64,000 bases of DNA from Streptomyces sp. PsTaAH-137 (GTDB lineage: Bacteria > Actinomycetota > Actinomycetes > Streptomycetales > Streptomycetaceae). The stretch spans positions 227,651-291,650 of the forward strand of contig NZ_QLLY01000010.1 of NCBI RefSeq assembly GCF_003259365.1, written 5' to 3'. Below are positions 9,811 to 19,910 of this stretch, piece by piece (position 1 is the stretch's first letter; every line of letters starts with the position of its first letter). Made by a program: the position numbers and the translations under genes. Under the pieces are notes generated by a model. The model had not been told where the DNA came from. It was given only the letters and a program-made list of their open reading frames with translations, and did not search any database.

Positions 9811-10566
9811 ATGACGACCGCTGAACCCGCCGCGCACGGCCCGCACTCGTATCCGCACCGGCCCACGCAGGCCGTCGTCCTGGCGGGCGGCCAGGGCTCG
9901 CGGCTGCGCCCGTACACCGACGACCGCCCCAAGCCGATGGTGGAGATCCCGGGCACGGGCACGCCGATCATCGGCCACCAGCTGACCTGGCTCGCCGAGG
10001 AGGGCGTCACGGACGCCGTCGTCTCCTGCGGCCATCTCGCCGAGGTCCTGGAGGAGTGGCTGACGGGGGCCGATCTGCCGCTGCGCGTCACGACGGTCGT
10101 CGAAACGGAGCCGCTCGGCCGCGGCGGCGGCCTGAAGTACGCGGCCGCGCACCTGCCCCACCCCGACCGCCCCTGGTACGCGACGAACGGCGACATCTGG
10201 ACCCGGTTCTCGCTGCGCGAGATGGCCGACTTCCACCACGAGCGGGAGGCCACCGCGACCCTCGCGCTGGCCCGGCCGCGCATCCCGTGGGGCGCCGTCG
10301 AGACCAACGCGTTCGGCCACATCACCGACTTCATCGAGGCCCCGCCGTCCCCGTACCTGATCAACGCGGGCGTCTACGTCTTCTCCCCCGAGTTCGCCTC
10401 GCTGCTGCCCACCACGGGCGACCACGAGCGCACCACGTTCCCGCGCCTGGCCCGCGCCAAGCGCCTCGCGGGCTTCCCGATCCCGCAGGGCGCGTACTGG
10501 CGGGCGATCGACACGGCGAAGGACCTCACCGAGGCCGCGAAGGAGTTGGCCGCACAGGGCCGCTGA
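9811..10566 (+). CDS. Sugar-1-phosphate nucleotidyltransferase
   Basis: A 251-residue single-domain NTP transferase. The N-terminal signature AVVLAGGQGSRLRPYTDDRPKPMVEIPG gives the GGxGxRLxP nucleotide loop and the KPM lysine, and YATNGDIWTRFSL supplies the metal-binding aspartate region. It lacks the left-handed beta-helix of bifunctional enzymes. Mannose-1-phosphate guanylyltransferase or glucose-1-phosphate nucleotidyltransferase is likely, making an activated sugar for a glycan. The exact sugar and base are not readable. Confidence 0.88.
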   Translation: MTTAEPAAHGPHSYPHRPTQAVVLAGGQGSRLRPYTDDRPKPMVEIPGTGTPIIGHQLTWLAEEGVTDAVVSCGHLAEVLEEWLTGADLPLRVTTVVETEPLGRGGGLKYAAAHLPHPDRPWYATNGDIWTRFSLREMADFHHEREATATLALARPRIPWGAVETNAFGHITDFIEAPPSPYLINAGVYVFSPEFASLLPTTGDHERTTFPRLARAKRLAGFPIPQGAYWRAIDTAKDLTEAAKELAAQGR

Positions 10567-10611
10567 GCGCCTTTCCCGCGCCCTCCCACGCCTTCCCACG
10601 CCTTCCTACGT

Positions 10612-10650
10612 CGATGGGGCCCCGCACGATGTACGTGCGGGGCCCCATCG
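10612..10650. terminator. Bidirectional terminator
   Basis: A near-perfect 17-bp inverted repeat (10612-10628 with 10634-10650, cgatggggccccgcacg) lies between the converging nucleotidyltransferase and DoxX-like genes, and can serve both. Confidence 0.88.
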
Positions 10651-10672
10651 GCGTACCGGGCGGGAGAGACGG

Positions 10673-12286
10673 TCAGCCGAGCAGGCCGCCCACGAGCTTG
10701 CTGCCGCCCGAGGAGTCGGAACCGCCGCCGCCACCGTCGCCGCCGCTGGAGGACGAGCCGCCGTCCGTCGTACCGCCGCCGGTCGTGCCGCCGCCACCGC
10801 TGGTGGGCGCGCCGCCGGTGCTGCTCGGCGGCTGCTGCGGGGTCGTCTGCTGCGGCGGGGCCTGGCCCGCCGTGGCGCCCTGCGTCGGCGTGCTGGTCGT
10901 GCCGCTGGCGCTGCCGCTCTCTCGGGCGGCGCCGGGCGAACCGGTCGGGCTCGACGTGGTGCCCTGCGTCGGCGCGTTGGAGGCCGACGGGCTCGACGAG
11001 CGGCGCTCCTGCTGCTTCGTGCTGCCGGGCTCCGAGGGGAGCGGGGAGCCGGGCAGCTGGTTGTGCGGGGCGTCGCCGGGGCCCGGGGCGGTGACCCGGT
11101 CGGCGTCGCGCACGGCGCCGCCGAGCAGGGAGCCGATCAGCAGGGTGAGGCCGATGACGACCGTCGCGACGACCGTGCCGCGGCGCAGGACGTAGCGGCG
11201 CAGCTCGCCGAGCGTGGAGCGCGGGCCGAGCCGCCGCCAGGCACGCGAGGCGAGGTGTCCGTCGATGGAGTAGACCGGGGCGCCGGCGATGATCAGCGGC
11301 GACCATGCGGCCAGATAGATGATGTCCGGCGCGTCGTAGGCCGGGACGGTCTTCCAGCTGACGGTGACGAGGATCGCGGCGGAGAGCAGCACGCCGATGG
11401 CGGCGGCGAGCCGCTGCCAGAGTCCGAGCACCGTCAGCACGCCGACGATGACCTGGAAGAAGGCGATCGCGAGTCCGGCGCCGACCGGGTGCTGGAGCGC
11501 CCAGTCGCGCAGCGGCTCGGCGAGCGCCCACGGGTGCAGCGAATTGAGCCACTTGACCATGGAGCCGCGCTCGCCGCCGTCGAAGTAGACGGGGTCGCAG
11601 AGCTTGCCCATGCCCGCGTAGATGGAGATGAAGCCGAGGAAGACGCGGAGCGGGAGCAGCACCACGCCGAGGTTCATCCGGCGGCCGGGGTAGTAGGCGT
11701 GCCGGACGGGCCCGTAGCGGCGGGCGGCGGTGCTCTCGGTGTCGCTCTCGTCACCGTCGTCGGCGTCGAACTCGTCGCCTCGGTAACGGACTTGGTCGAG
11801 CTCGCCGGAGTCCTCGAAGGCGCTGCCGGACTGCCGCATCTGGGGCAGGATCCGGGCGCCGGGCTCGACGACGGGTGTTTCCTGGGTCGGGTCGCCCTCG
11901 TAGAGGTCGTCGACGTCGATGCGCGGGATGACCTGCGTGGCACCGCCCGCGTCCGGCTCACCGGGGCGTCGCGCGCCGGTCAGCAGGCCGTCGGCGGCGA
12001 AGGCGCCGCCGCTCATGACGACCGGGCGTCGCCGGGCCGCCGGCGTACCGGCGGCGGTGATCACGGGAATGCGCGCGGTCGCCGCGTCGACGGCGGACAA
12101 GTGGCGGGCGATGCGCGGGAGTTGCGTCTTCTGCGCCGTGGGGAGCTGCACGCGGAAACTAGCGTGGTTGACGATGACCTGCGCCGGGTCGCACGGAACC
12201 TTCACCATGCTCAGCGCGGGGCCTTCGTCGAATCCCGACGAGCGGTCCCCCGAGGGTGTGCGGGGCGTTCTGGTGTCCACACTCAT
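10673..12286 (-). CDS. DoxX-family membrane protein with long low-complexity tail
   Basis: A 537-residue protein. Residues 1 to about 200 are hydrophilic and acidic. Then comes a DoxX-like block of membrane helices (LGVVLLPLRVFLGFISIYAGMGKL; GLAIAFFQVIVGVLTVLGL; LAAAIGVLLSAAILVTVSW), and another helix near residue 380 (VVATVVIGLTLLIGSLLGG). The last ~125 residues are Ser/Thr/Gly/Pro/Gln-rich. DoxX proteins are linked to quinone-dependent redox and oxidative-stress membrane complexes. No catalytic residue is known to confirm this role here. The frame ends at the bidirectional terminator. Confidence 0.85.
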   Translation of the reverse strand: MSVDTRTPRTPSGDRSSGFDEGPALSMVKVPCDPAQVIVNHASFRVQLPTAQKTQLPRIARHLSAVDAATARIPVITAAGTPAARRRPVVMSGGAFAADGLLTGARRPGEPDAGGATQVIPRIDVDDLYEGDPTQETPVVEPGARILPQMRQSGSAFEDSGELDQVRYRGDEFDADDGDESDTESTAARRYGPVRHAYYPGRRMNLGVVLLPLRVFLGFISIYAGMGKLCDPVYFDGGERGSMVKWLNSLHPWALAEPLRDWALQHPVGAGLAIAFFQVIVGVLTVLGLWQRLAAAIGVLLSAAILVTVSWKTVPAYDAPDIIYLAAWSPLIIAGAPVYSIDGHLASRAWRRLGPRSTLGELRRYVLRRGTVVATVVIGLTLLIGSLLGGAVRDADRVTAPGPGDAPHNQLPGSPLPSEPGSTKQQERRSSSPSASNAPTQGTTSSPTGSPGAARESGSASGTTSTPTQGATAGQAPPQQTTPQQPPSSTGGAPTSGGGGTTGGGTTDGGSSSSGGDGGGGGSDSSGGSKLVGGLLG

Positions 12287-12354
12287 CTAACCGAGTGATG
12301 TGTGTTTAGGACACTGCCTTGACCACGCCAAAATGTCCGGGCCCCGTCAAGGTC

Positions 12355-12440
12355 ATCTCCCCGCGCCCCTGAGCGAGCGGAGCTCGCTTCAGGGGCGCGG
12401 GGAACTGCGCGACCGGCCACGACGAAAGCCGCAACCCGAC
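12355..12440 (+). repeat. Intergenic repeat copy with terminator-like hairpin
   Basis: A full core copy at 12390-12412 preceded by a partial inverted copy, so ccccgcgcccctgagcgag pairs with the downstream strand except for one bulged base. It lies between the rlmB stop and the DoxX-like start, both on the minus strand, where it could end rlmB transcription. The rest of the 12287-12458 gap shows nothing else. Confidence 0.78.
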
Positions 12441-12458
12441 GACGAGACCCGAAGAAGA

Positions 12459-13409
12459 TCAGGCCCGGCGCCGAGCCGCCTCGTACAGGACGACGCCCGC
12501 CGCGACACCGGCGTTCAACGACTCCGTGCCACCCGGCATGGGAATGCGGACGCGGAAGTCGCAGGTCTCCCCGACCAGCCGGGAAAGGCCCTTGCCCTCG
12601 CTGCCGACCACGACGACGACCGGCCCCTCGAGCGCGGCGAGGTCGCCCACGGTGTGCTCCCCGTCGGCGGCGAGCCCGACGATGGCGAGGCCCGCCTTCT
12701 TGTACTGCTCCAGGGTGCGGGTCAGATTGGTGGCCCGGGCCACAGGCGTACGCGCGGCGGCACCGGCGGACGTCTTCCAGGCCCCGGCGGTCATCCCGGC
12801 GGCCCGCCGCTCGGGCACGACGACCCCGTGCCCGCCGAAGGCCGAGACGGAGCGGACGACGGCACCGAGGTTGCGCGGGTCCGTCACCCCGTCGAGGGCG
12901 ACGATCAGCGGGTCCTCGCCGTCGTCGAAGGCAGCGGCGACGAGGTCCTCCGGGTGCGCGTACTCGTACGGCGGCACCTGGAGCACGAGCCCCTGGTGGT
13001 TCAGCCCGTTGGTCATCCGGTCCAGCTCGGGCCGCGGCGCCTCCATCAGGTGGATGCCACCGCGCTCACCGGCGAGCTGCAACGCCTCGCGGACCCGCTC
13101 GTCGTTGTCGATGAACTGCTGGACGTAGAGCGTGCTCGCGGGCACGCCCTCGCGCAGCGCCTCGACGACCGGGTTGCGGCCGACGACCATCTCGGAGGTC
13201 GCCTTGCCGCGCGGGCCACCGGTGCGGCTCTGCGGACGGCCCTGGGCGCGCTTGGCCTGGGCCGTCGCGATGCGGTTCTTCTTGTGCTTCTTGCGCATCT
13301 CGGCGGGCGGGGTCGGGCCCTTGCCCTCGAGACCCTTGCGTCGCTGGCCGCCACTGCCGACCTGCGCGCCCTTCTTGCCGGACATGCGGCGGTTGTTGTT
13401 GACGGCCAT
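12459..13409 (-). CDS. rlmB: 23S rRNA (guanosine-2'-O)-methyltransferase, SpoU family
   Basis: A 316-residue SAM-dependent RNA methyltransferase. About 75 basic residues at the N-terminus are followed by the substrate-binding domain (VVGRNPVVEALREGVP) and the knotted SPOUT domain with its three motifs: LDGVTDPRNLGAVVRS, VVVVGSEGKGLSRL and RIPMPGGTESLNAGVAAGVVLYE. The E. coli homologue methylates G2251 of 23S rRNA. Its place directly after cysS is standard in actinobacteria. It likely has its own AT-richer promoter, since the gap to cysS holds a terminator. Confidence 0.94.
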   Translation of the reverse strand: MAVNNNRRMSGKKGAQVGSGGQRRKGLEGKGPTPPAEMRKKHKKNRIATAQAKRAQGRPQSRTGGPRGKATSEMVVGRNPVVEALREGVPASTLYVQQFIDNDERVREALQLAGERGGIHLMEAPRPELDRMTNGLNHQGLVLQVPPYEYAHPEDLVAAAFDDGEDPLIVALDGVTDPRNLGAVVRSVSAFGGHGVVVPERRAAGMTAGAWKTSAGAAARTPVARATNLTRTLEQYKKAGLAIVGLAADGEHTVGDLAALEGPVVVVVGSEGKGLSRLVGETCDFRVRIPMPGGTESLNAGVAAGVVLYEAARRRA

Positions 13410-13456
13410 GACCTACCTGTTCTCTTACGTCAACGAATATCTGTACGTATATGAAG

Positions 13457-13484
13457 TGTGCCGCCCGAGCGCTCGGGCGGCACA
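13457..13484 (-). terminator. Terminator after cysS
   Basis: A perfect 28-bp palindrome (14-bp arms tgtgccgcccgagc) 13 bases past the cysS stop. The unusually AT-rich stretch next to it (about 13428-13456, with atatctgtacgtatat) is a likely promoter for rlmB. Confidence 0.88.
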
Positions 13485-13496
13485 TTCACGGGAGCC

Positions 13497-14897
<1,401 letters not shown>

Positions 14898-14927
14898 GCC
14901 TCCAGGGTAGTAGGCCGCGGGGGGTGC

Positions 14928-14968
14928 CGTGCCCCGTAAGGGGTGCGGGGAACTGCGCGCTGGGACGC
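14928..14968 (+). repeat. Degenerate copy of the intergenic repeat
   Basis: The sequence gggtgcggggaactgcgcgc around 14941-14960 matches the repeat core with a few changes, then runs into ctgggacgcagtccccc. It marks the boundary between the cysS start and the end of the five-gene operon. Confidence 0.6.
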
Positions 14969-15000
14969 AGTCCCCCAAAAGAGGCGAACCCCCACCGGCC

Positions 15001-15405
15001 TCAGACCCGCCCGACGACCTTCCGGGCCCGGACCCGCACCACGACCCGCTCCGCGTCGTCGGCGGACGACGGGTTGAACTCCGCGTACTTCTTCCCGGTG
15101 TACTTCACCGACAGCTCGTCGATGAGTTCCTGGCCGCCCTCGGTGGTGATGTCGACGGTGCCGCGGATCTCGGCGTAGGCGTACGGGTTGTCGGCGGGCT
15201 GCACGAGGACCGTGATCCGCGGGTCGCGCCGCAGGTTCTTCTCCTTGCGGCGGCCGACCGTCGTGGAGAACAGCACGTCGTCGCCGTCGCGCTTGGCCCA
15301 CACCGGGGAGACCTGCGGGCTCCCGTCGGGCTGGATGGTGGCGACGCCGATGAAGACCTTGCTGTCGAGCAGTGCCTTGAGCTCGTCGGAGAGCTGGGCG
15401 GACAT
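15001..15405 (-). CDS. PPOX-class F420/FMN-binding split-barrel protein (Rv1155-like)
   Basis: A 134-residue split-barrel protein (SDELKALLDSKVFIGVATIQPDGSPQVSPVWAKRDGDDVLFST; then RRKEKNLRRDPRITVLV). This layout is that of actinobacterial F420-dependent reductases/oxidases of the Rv1155 group. ATG at 15405 has aaggag upstream at good spacing. It is the last gene of the operon, four bases after the MFS stop. Reductive detoxification or cofactor binding is likely; the substrate is unknown. Confidence 0.88.
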   Translation of the reverse strand: MSAQLSDELKALLDSKVFIGVATIQPDGSPQVSPVWAKRDGDDVLFSTTVGRRKEKNLRRDPRITVLVQPADNPYAYAEIRGTVDITTEGGQELIDELSVKYTGKKYAEFNPSSADDAERVVVRVRARKVVGRV

Positions 15406-15409
15406 GGCT

Positions 15410-16690
15410 TCACTCCTTCTCGTATGACTGCGAACGCGTACCCGATCCTGCGGCAACACACCGGGCGGGCCCGGTATTTCGGCCGGGTGTCACCCACCGG
15501 GCGAGCCCCGCCGAGGCCAGCGGCACGGCCGCGAGGGCGGACCACAGCACGGGCGCGGGCAGCGTGAGCAGGGCGCCCGTCGCGGCGCTCCCGCCGAGCA
15601 CGGCGAGCCCGGCGACGGAGGACAGCGCGCCGGTGGCCAGGCCCAGATGACGGGCGTCGACGAGATCGGGTACGAGCCCGCGCGCGGCCGGCACCAGCAG
15701 CATCTGGCCGCAGGTGAGCAGCACGACGAGGACGCCGAGCGGCAGCAGCTCGTACCCCGGGCCCGGCAGCCGCCCGGCCGTCGCGGCCACCGTCGCGAAC
15801 CCGGCGGCCACCAGGAGGAGGCCCGCCGTCAGCGCGGTGCGCGGCGCGAGCCGCCCCGCCGACCAGCGGGTCACCGGCAGCTGGACGAAGACGACGAGCA
15901 GCGACGACAGCGCGAACAGCGGCCCGACCGCGTCCTGCGAACCGGTCGTGCGGACGGCCTCGGCGGGCAGTGCGAGGTAGAGCTGGTTGTACGCGATGAG
16001 GTAGCCGCTGTACGCGAGGCACAGGGCGAGGAAGCGCGGCCGGGCGAGGACGGCGGCGGCGCCGGTGAGACCGCGGGCGGGGACCCGGGCGCGGCGCGGC
16101 ATGAAGCGGGCGTGCCCGGCGAGGACGCCGACGAAGACCAGCGCGCCCGCGACGCAGGCCGCGCGGAACCCCGCGAACAGCAGGGCCGTGCCGAGCAGCG
16201 GCCCGAGGAAGGCGCCCGCCTGCCCGGCCGCCGAGAAGACGCCGAGGACCTGGGCGCGCGGGATGCCGGTGGCCGCTTCGTGGCGGACGGCCTCGCGGGC
16301 CGTCTCCGACTCGACGGCCGGGGAGAACAGCGCGGCGGCGAACCCGACGAGGAGCACCGCCGCGACGACGGTGGCCGTGCTGTCGGCGAACCCGAGCCAG
16401 AGGAATCCCGCGATGCGCAGGGCGCAGCCGGTCAGGACCACCGGGCGCGGGCCGTAGCGGTCGGTGAGGGCGCCGCCGACGACGAAGAGGCCCTGCTGGC
16501 TGAAGGTGCGCAGGCCGAGGACGAGGCCGGCGGCCCAGCCGGCCAGGCCGAGGGTGCCGGTGAGGTGGGTGGCCAGGTAGGGGAGCACCGCGTAGAAGCC
16601 GATGTTGAAGGCGAGTTGGGTTGCGGTGAGCATCCGCAGGTAGGGCGGGAGTTGTCGGATGCGGAGTTTGTCGGTGCGGGCCTGATTCAC
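15410..16690 (-). CDS. MFS transporter
   Basis: A 426-residue, about 12-helix major facilitator transporter. The inter-helix 2/3 loop motif reads GGALTDRYGPRPVVL, as in drug:H+ antiporters of the DHA1 type, with PAVESETAREAVRHEAATG in the helix 4-5 region. Its GTG start overlaps the stop of the ABC permease gene (GTGA), which suggests translational coupling. It is therefore part of the operon although it is an exporter-like protein beside ABC uptake genes. Confidence 0.88.
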   Translation of the reverse strand: MNQARTDKLRIRQLPPYLRMLTATQLAFNIGFYAVLPYLATHLTGTLGLAGWAAGLVLGLRTFSQQGLFVVGGALTDRYGPRPVVLTGCALRIAGFLWLGFADSTATVVAAVLLVGFAAALFSPAVESETAREAVRHEAATGIPRAQVLGVFSAAGQAGAFLGPLLGTALLFAGFRAACVAGALVFVGVLAGHARFMPRRARVPARGLTGAAAVLARPRFLALCLAYSGYLIAYNQLYLALPAEAVRTTGSQDAVGPLFALSSLLVVFVQLPVTRWSAGRLAPRTALTAGLLLVAAGFATVAATAGRLPGPGYELLPLGVLVVLLTCGQMLLVPAARGLVPDLVDARHLGLATGALSSVAGLAVLGGSAATGALLTLPAPVLWSALAAVPLASAGLARWVTPGRNTGPARCVAAGSGTRSQSYEKE

Positions 16691-18450
16691 GGCCCACTCG
16701 CCGTGGGAGCTTCTGCATGCGGGCGACTACTGCGCCGTCGTGGTTGCTCGCGCAGTTCCCCGCGCCCCTTCAGGGCGACCAGGGCACCGACGCAGGCCAG
16801 CGCCGTCGCCGGGGCCAGGACCGCCCAGGGGGCCCGTTCCGCGTACGGGAGGTTTTCCATCAGGAGGCGGCCCCACTCGGGGGTGGGGGGCTGGGTGCCG
16901 AGGCCGAGGAAGCTCAGGGAGGCGAGGGCGAGGGTGGTGGGGGCCAGGCGGAGGGCCGCGTGGCGGGTGACCGGGGCGAGGACGCCGGGCAGGACGTGGC
17001 GGCGCAGGATGTGGGCGCGGCCCGCGCCCACGGAGACGGCGGCCTCGACATGGCCGGAGGCCCGTTCCGTCTCGGCCAGGGCCGCGGTGTGCGCGGCCAG
17101 CGGCGCCCAGCCGACGGCGGCGACGGCGACGGCCGCGCCGGTCTGGCCCGCTCCGAACAGGCCGGTGACCAGGAGCCCGGCGAGGATCGCGGGCAGCGCG
17201 TTGGCGACCTCGGTCGGGCCCTTGGCCCAGCGGGTGAGGCCGAGCGCGATGCCGACGGCCCAGCAGGCGGCGCACACGGCGGCGGCCGTGGCGAGGGTGC
17301 GCAGCGCGCCGTGCCCGAGCCGGGCCAGGACATCGCGGCCGAGCGCGTCGGTGCCGAAGGGGTGGGCGCCCGACGGCGGGGCGAGGCGGGCGGTCAGCTC
17401 GACCTGGAGGGGGTCGCGGGTCAGGCCCCAGACGATGACGGCGAGCAGGGCGACCCCGAGGACGAGCGCCGCGTACGTGGCCGAGCGGCGGCCCGCGCGG
17501 ACCGGGACGGCTCCGGGCAGCGCGCCCGCGCGCAGGGCGGGGCCGAGGAGCCGGCGCCGGACGAGTTCGACGGCGACGGCCGCGACGACGCCGAGGGCGA
17601 GCAGGGCGAGGAGGCAGCCCTGGAGCAGCGGCAGATCGAGGTCGAGCGCGGCGGCGACGGCGGTGCCGCCGAGGCCGGGGATGGCGAACACCGCTTCGAC
17701 GGCGGCCGCCGCCCCGGTCAGGCCGACCACGGTGAGCCCCGCCTGCGGCAGCACGGCGGGCAGCGCGCGCCGCACGGCGTGCCCGGCGATGCGCGAGCGC
17801 GGCATGCCGTTCGCGCGGGCGGTGCGTACCCAGGATTCGGCGAACGCGGTGGGCAGCGCGTCCTGCGCGAGCCGTCCGAGGACCGCGCCCGCGGGCAGCC
17901 CGAGGGCGAGCGCGGGCAGCACGGCGGAGGCGGGCGAGGCCCAGCCCTGCGCGGGGAACCAGCCGAACCGGACGGCGAACAGCGTCGCGAGGACGGAGGC
18001 CAGCAGGAACTCGGGAAGGGCGGCGAGCACCCCGGCGACCACCCCGTTCGGCGCCTCGGCCCGGCCGCGGCGCAGGGCGGGCAGACAGACCGCCGCCGCG
18101 ACGAGGGCGGCGACCACCATCGCGTACGCCATGAGCGACACGGACACCCAGAACCCGGCGGCGACGTCCGCGCCGACGTCGGCGCCCGTCACCCAGGACG
18201 TGCCGAGGTCCCCGTGCGCGAGGCCGCGCAGCCACTGCCCGAGGAAGGTGAAGGGGCCGTCGCCGAGGCCGAGCTGGTCTCGTACCTCGGCGAGCTGCTT
18301 CGGTGTCGTGGGCGCGTCCCCGTACCGCGCGTGCAGCACGGTCAGGGCCGGGTCGGTGCGGGTCAGCCAGGGCAGCAGCGCGGTGAGCGCGAGCAGCCCG
18401 CCCACGGCGGCCACCCGCCCCGCGGCCACCTTGAGGCTCGTAGGGATCAC
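16687..18450 (-). CDS. Fused peptide-type ABC transporter permease (two permease domains)
   Basis: A 587-residue inner-membrane protein that joins a DppB-like half (residues 1 to about 300; signature near RTARANGMPRSRIAGHAVRR) and a DppC-like half (residues about 310-560; LTARLAPPSGAHPFGTDALGRDVLARL, and EAA-type loop AAVSVGAGRAHILRRHVLPG). Such permeases import peptides, nickel or similar solutes. No ABC ATPase is encoded nearby. The last ~20 residues (LKGRGELREQPRR onward) are the translation of the intergenic repeat at 16748-16769. GTG start overlaps the binding-protein stop. Confidence 0.87.
   Translation of the reverse strand: MIPTSLKVAAGRVAAVGGLLALTALLPWLTRTDPALTVLHARYGDAPTTPKQLAEVRDQLGLGDGPFTFLGQWLRGLAHGDLGTSWVTGADVGADVAAGFWVSVSLMAYAMVVAALVAAAVCLPALRRGRAEAPNGVVAGVLAALPEFLLASVLATLFAVRFGWFPAQGWASPASAVLPALALGLPAGAVLGRLAQDALPTAFAESWVRTARANGMPRSRIAGHAVRRALPAVLPQAGLTVVGLTGAAAAVEAVFAIPGLGGTAVAAALDLDLPLLQGCLLALLALGVVAAVAVELVRRRLLGPALRAGALPGAVPVRAGRRSATYAALVLGVALLAVIVWGLTRDPLQVELTARLAPPSGAHPFGTDALGRDVLARLGHGALRTLATAAAVCAACWAVGIALGLTRWAKGPTEVANALPAILAGLLVTGLFGAGQTGAAVAVAAVGWAPLAAHTAALAETERASGHVEAAVSVGAGRAHILRRHVLPGVLAPVTRHAALRLAPTTLALASLSFLGLGTQPPTPEWGRLLMENLPYAERAPWAVLAPATALACVGALVALKGRGELREQPRRRSSRPHAEAPTASGP
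16748..16769 (-). repeat. Repeat copy inside a reading frame
   Basis: A copy of the repeat core (tcgcgcagttccccgcgccc) on the minus orientation lies inside the 3' end of the ABC permease gene and encodes its final residues. Most copies in the window are intergenic, so this one looks like a junction created by recombination. Confidence 0.85.
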
Positions 18451-19910
18451 GCGCGTGTCTCCAGGCCGATGAACTGCCGCTCGTAGGGGTCGAGGACGAC
18501 ACCGCGCACCCCGGCGCCGACGCCCTGGAGGTGTTCCTCGTGGACGATCGGCACGACGGCGTCGGTGCGCAGGACGGCGGCCTCGGCGGTGAGCACGGCG
18601 CGGTGGCGGGCGGTGCCCTCGCGGCCCGCCGCGTCGCGCACGGCCGCGTCCACGCGGGCGTCGCGCAGCTGCGAGATGTTGAAGCTGCCGCCGCTGGTGA
18701 AGTCGGAGGCGAGGTACGAGACCGGGTCGCCGGTGTCGAGCGCGGTCGACCGGGACATCAGGAACGCGTCGTAGTCGCCGGCCAGTGCCCCGGCCTCCAG
18801 GCGCGCGTAGTCCTTGACGACGAGCCGCACGCCGAACCCGGCCCCCTTCAGCTGCTGCGCGAGCGCGGCGGCGGCCTCGGGCAGCTCGGCGCGGTTGGTG
18901 TACGTGGCGAGGGTGAGCGTGCGCCCACGCGGCGCCGTGGCCGCGGCCCGCCCGGTGACCGGGAGTTGCTTGCCGTCGGCCCAGGCGAACCCGGGGCCGA
19001 GCAGCCCGTCGGCGCGCTCGGCGTATCCCTCGTAGACGCTGCTCGCGAGGGCGCTGGTGTCGACGCCCGCGCGGACGGCGGCCCGCAGTCCGGGGTCTGC
19101 GAGGGGGCCCTCGCGGGTGTTCAGGTACAAGGTCGTGGTGCGCACGGTGGCGACCCGCCGGGCCCGGTCGCCGAGGACGAGCGCCTGGGCGGCGGGCACG
19201 AACTCGGCGACCTCGATCTGGCCCGAACGCAGCGCGTTGGCGCGGGCGTTGTTGTCGGCGACGAAGGTGACGTCGAGGCCGCGGGCGGCGGCCCGGCCGC
19301 GCCAGTGCCCGTCGAACCGGTCGAGCGTCGCGGACACCGCCCCGTTCACCTTCGTCAGGGCGAACGGTCCGGTGGCGGTCCCGACGGGGTCCACGCTCCC
19401 GCCCGTGCCGTACGCGGCGGGCGAGAAGACGGCGAGAGAGGGGTTGGCGAGGCGCGCGGGCAGCAGCGGATCGGCGTCCCCGGACGTGATCCGCACGGTC
19501 CGCTCCCCCACCGCCTCGGAGGTCAGCTTCACGTCGCTGAGCACGCGCGGGGTCACCTTCGCCCGCCCGGCGGCCGTCAGGGACCGCACGACGGCGGCAG
19601 CGGTGACGTCCCGGCCGTCCTGGAAACGCGCGGCGCGCAGGGTGAACTCCCAGGTGGTGGCGGTGGTACGGGTCCACTTCGCGGCCAGCGCCGGATGGAT
19701 CACGCCGTCGGCGTCCATCCGGGTGAGCCCGTCGACGACCGCGAGCCGGCTCAGCAGCAGCCCGTCGTCGCCGTACGGGGAGAACCGCTGGGTCGGCGCG
19801 AAGGCCAGGTCGACGCCGAGCCGGCCGCCGCGCGCGGTGCCGGTGAAGGAGCCGCAGGCGCTGGTGAGACCGAGCCCGGCCGCCGCGAGCAGAAAACCAC
19901 GGCGGCGCAT
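18447..19910 (-). CDS. Family 5 (peptide/nickel type) solute-binding lipoprotein
   Basis: A 487-residue extracellular binding protein. The signal peptide ends in a lipobox (GLTSACG, Cys near residue 18) after an RRR-G twin-arginine-like start. The body has the family 5 pattern (HPALAAKWTRTTATTWEFTLRAARFQDGRDVTAAAVVRSL). It delivers its ligand to the fused permease encoded next. ATG at 19910 overlaps the GNAT stop by one base (TGATG), so the genes are coupled. The ligand (oligopeptide, nickel chelate, siderophore) cannot be read. Confidence 0.9.
   Translation of the reverse strand: MRRRGFLLAAAGLGLTSACGSFTGTARGGRLGVDLAFAPTQRFSPYGDDGLLLSRLAVVDGLTRMDADGVIHPALAAKWTRTTATTWEFTLRAARFQDGRDVTAAAVVRSLTAAGRAKVTPRVLSDVKLTSEAVGERTVRITSGDADPLLPARLANPSLAVFSPAAYGTGGSVDPVGTATGPFALTKVNGAVSATLDRFDGHWRGRAAARGLDVTFVADNNARANALRSGQIEVAEFVPAAQALVLGDRARRVATVRTTTLYLNTREGPLADPGLRAAVRAGVDTSALASSVYEGYAERADGLLGPGFAWADGKQLPVTGRAAATAPRGRTLTLATYTNRAELPEAAAALAQQLKGAGFGVRLVVKDYARLEAGALAGDYDAFLMSRSTALDTGDPVSYLASDFTSGGSFNISQLRDARVDAAVRDAAGREGTARHRAVLTAEAAVLRTDAVVPIVHEEHLQGVGAGVRGVVLDPYERQFIGLETRA

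Noticed and set aside
15647..18472. A 941-residue open frame on the plus strand
   Set aside because: It runs antisense to the permease and MFS genes, and its protein is low-complexity Arg/Ala/Ser with no domain. Long antisense frames are expected in GC-rich DNA.
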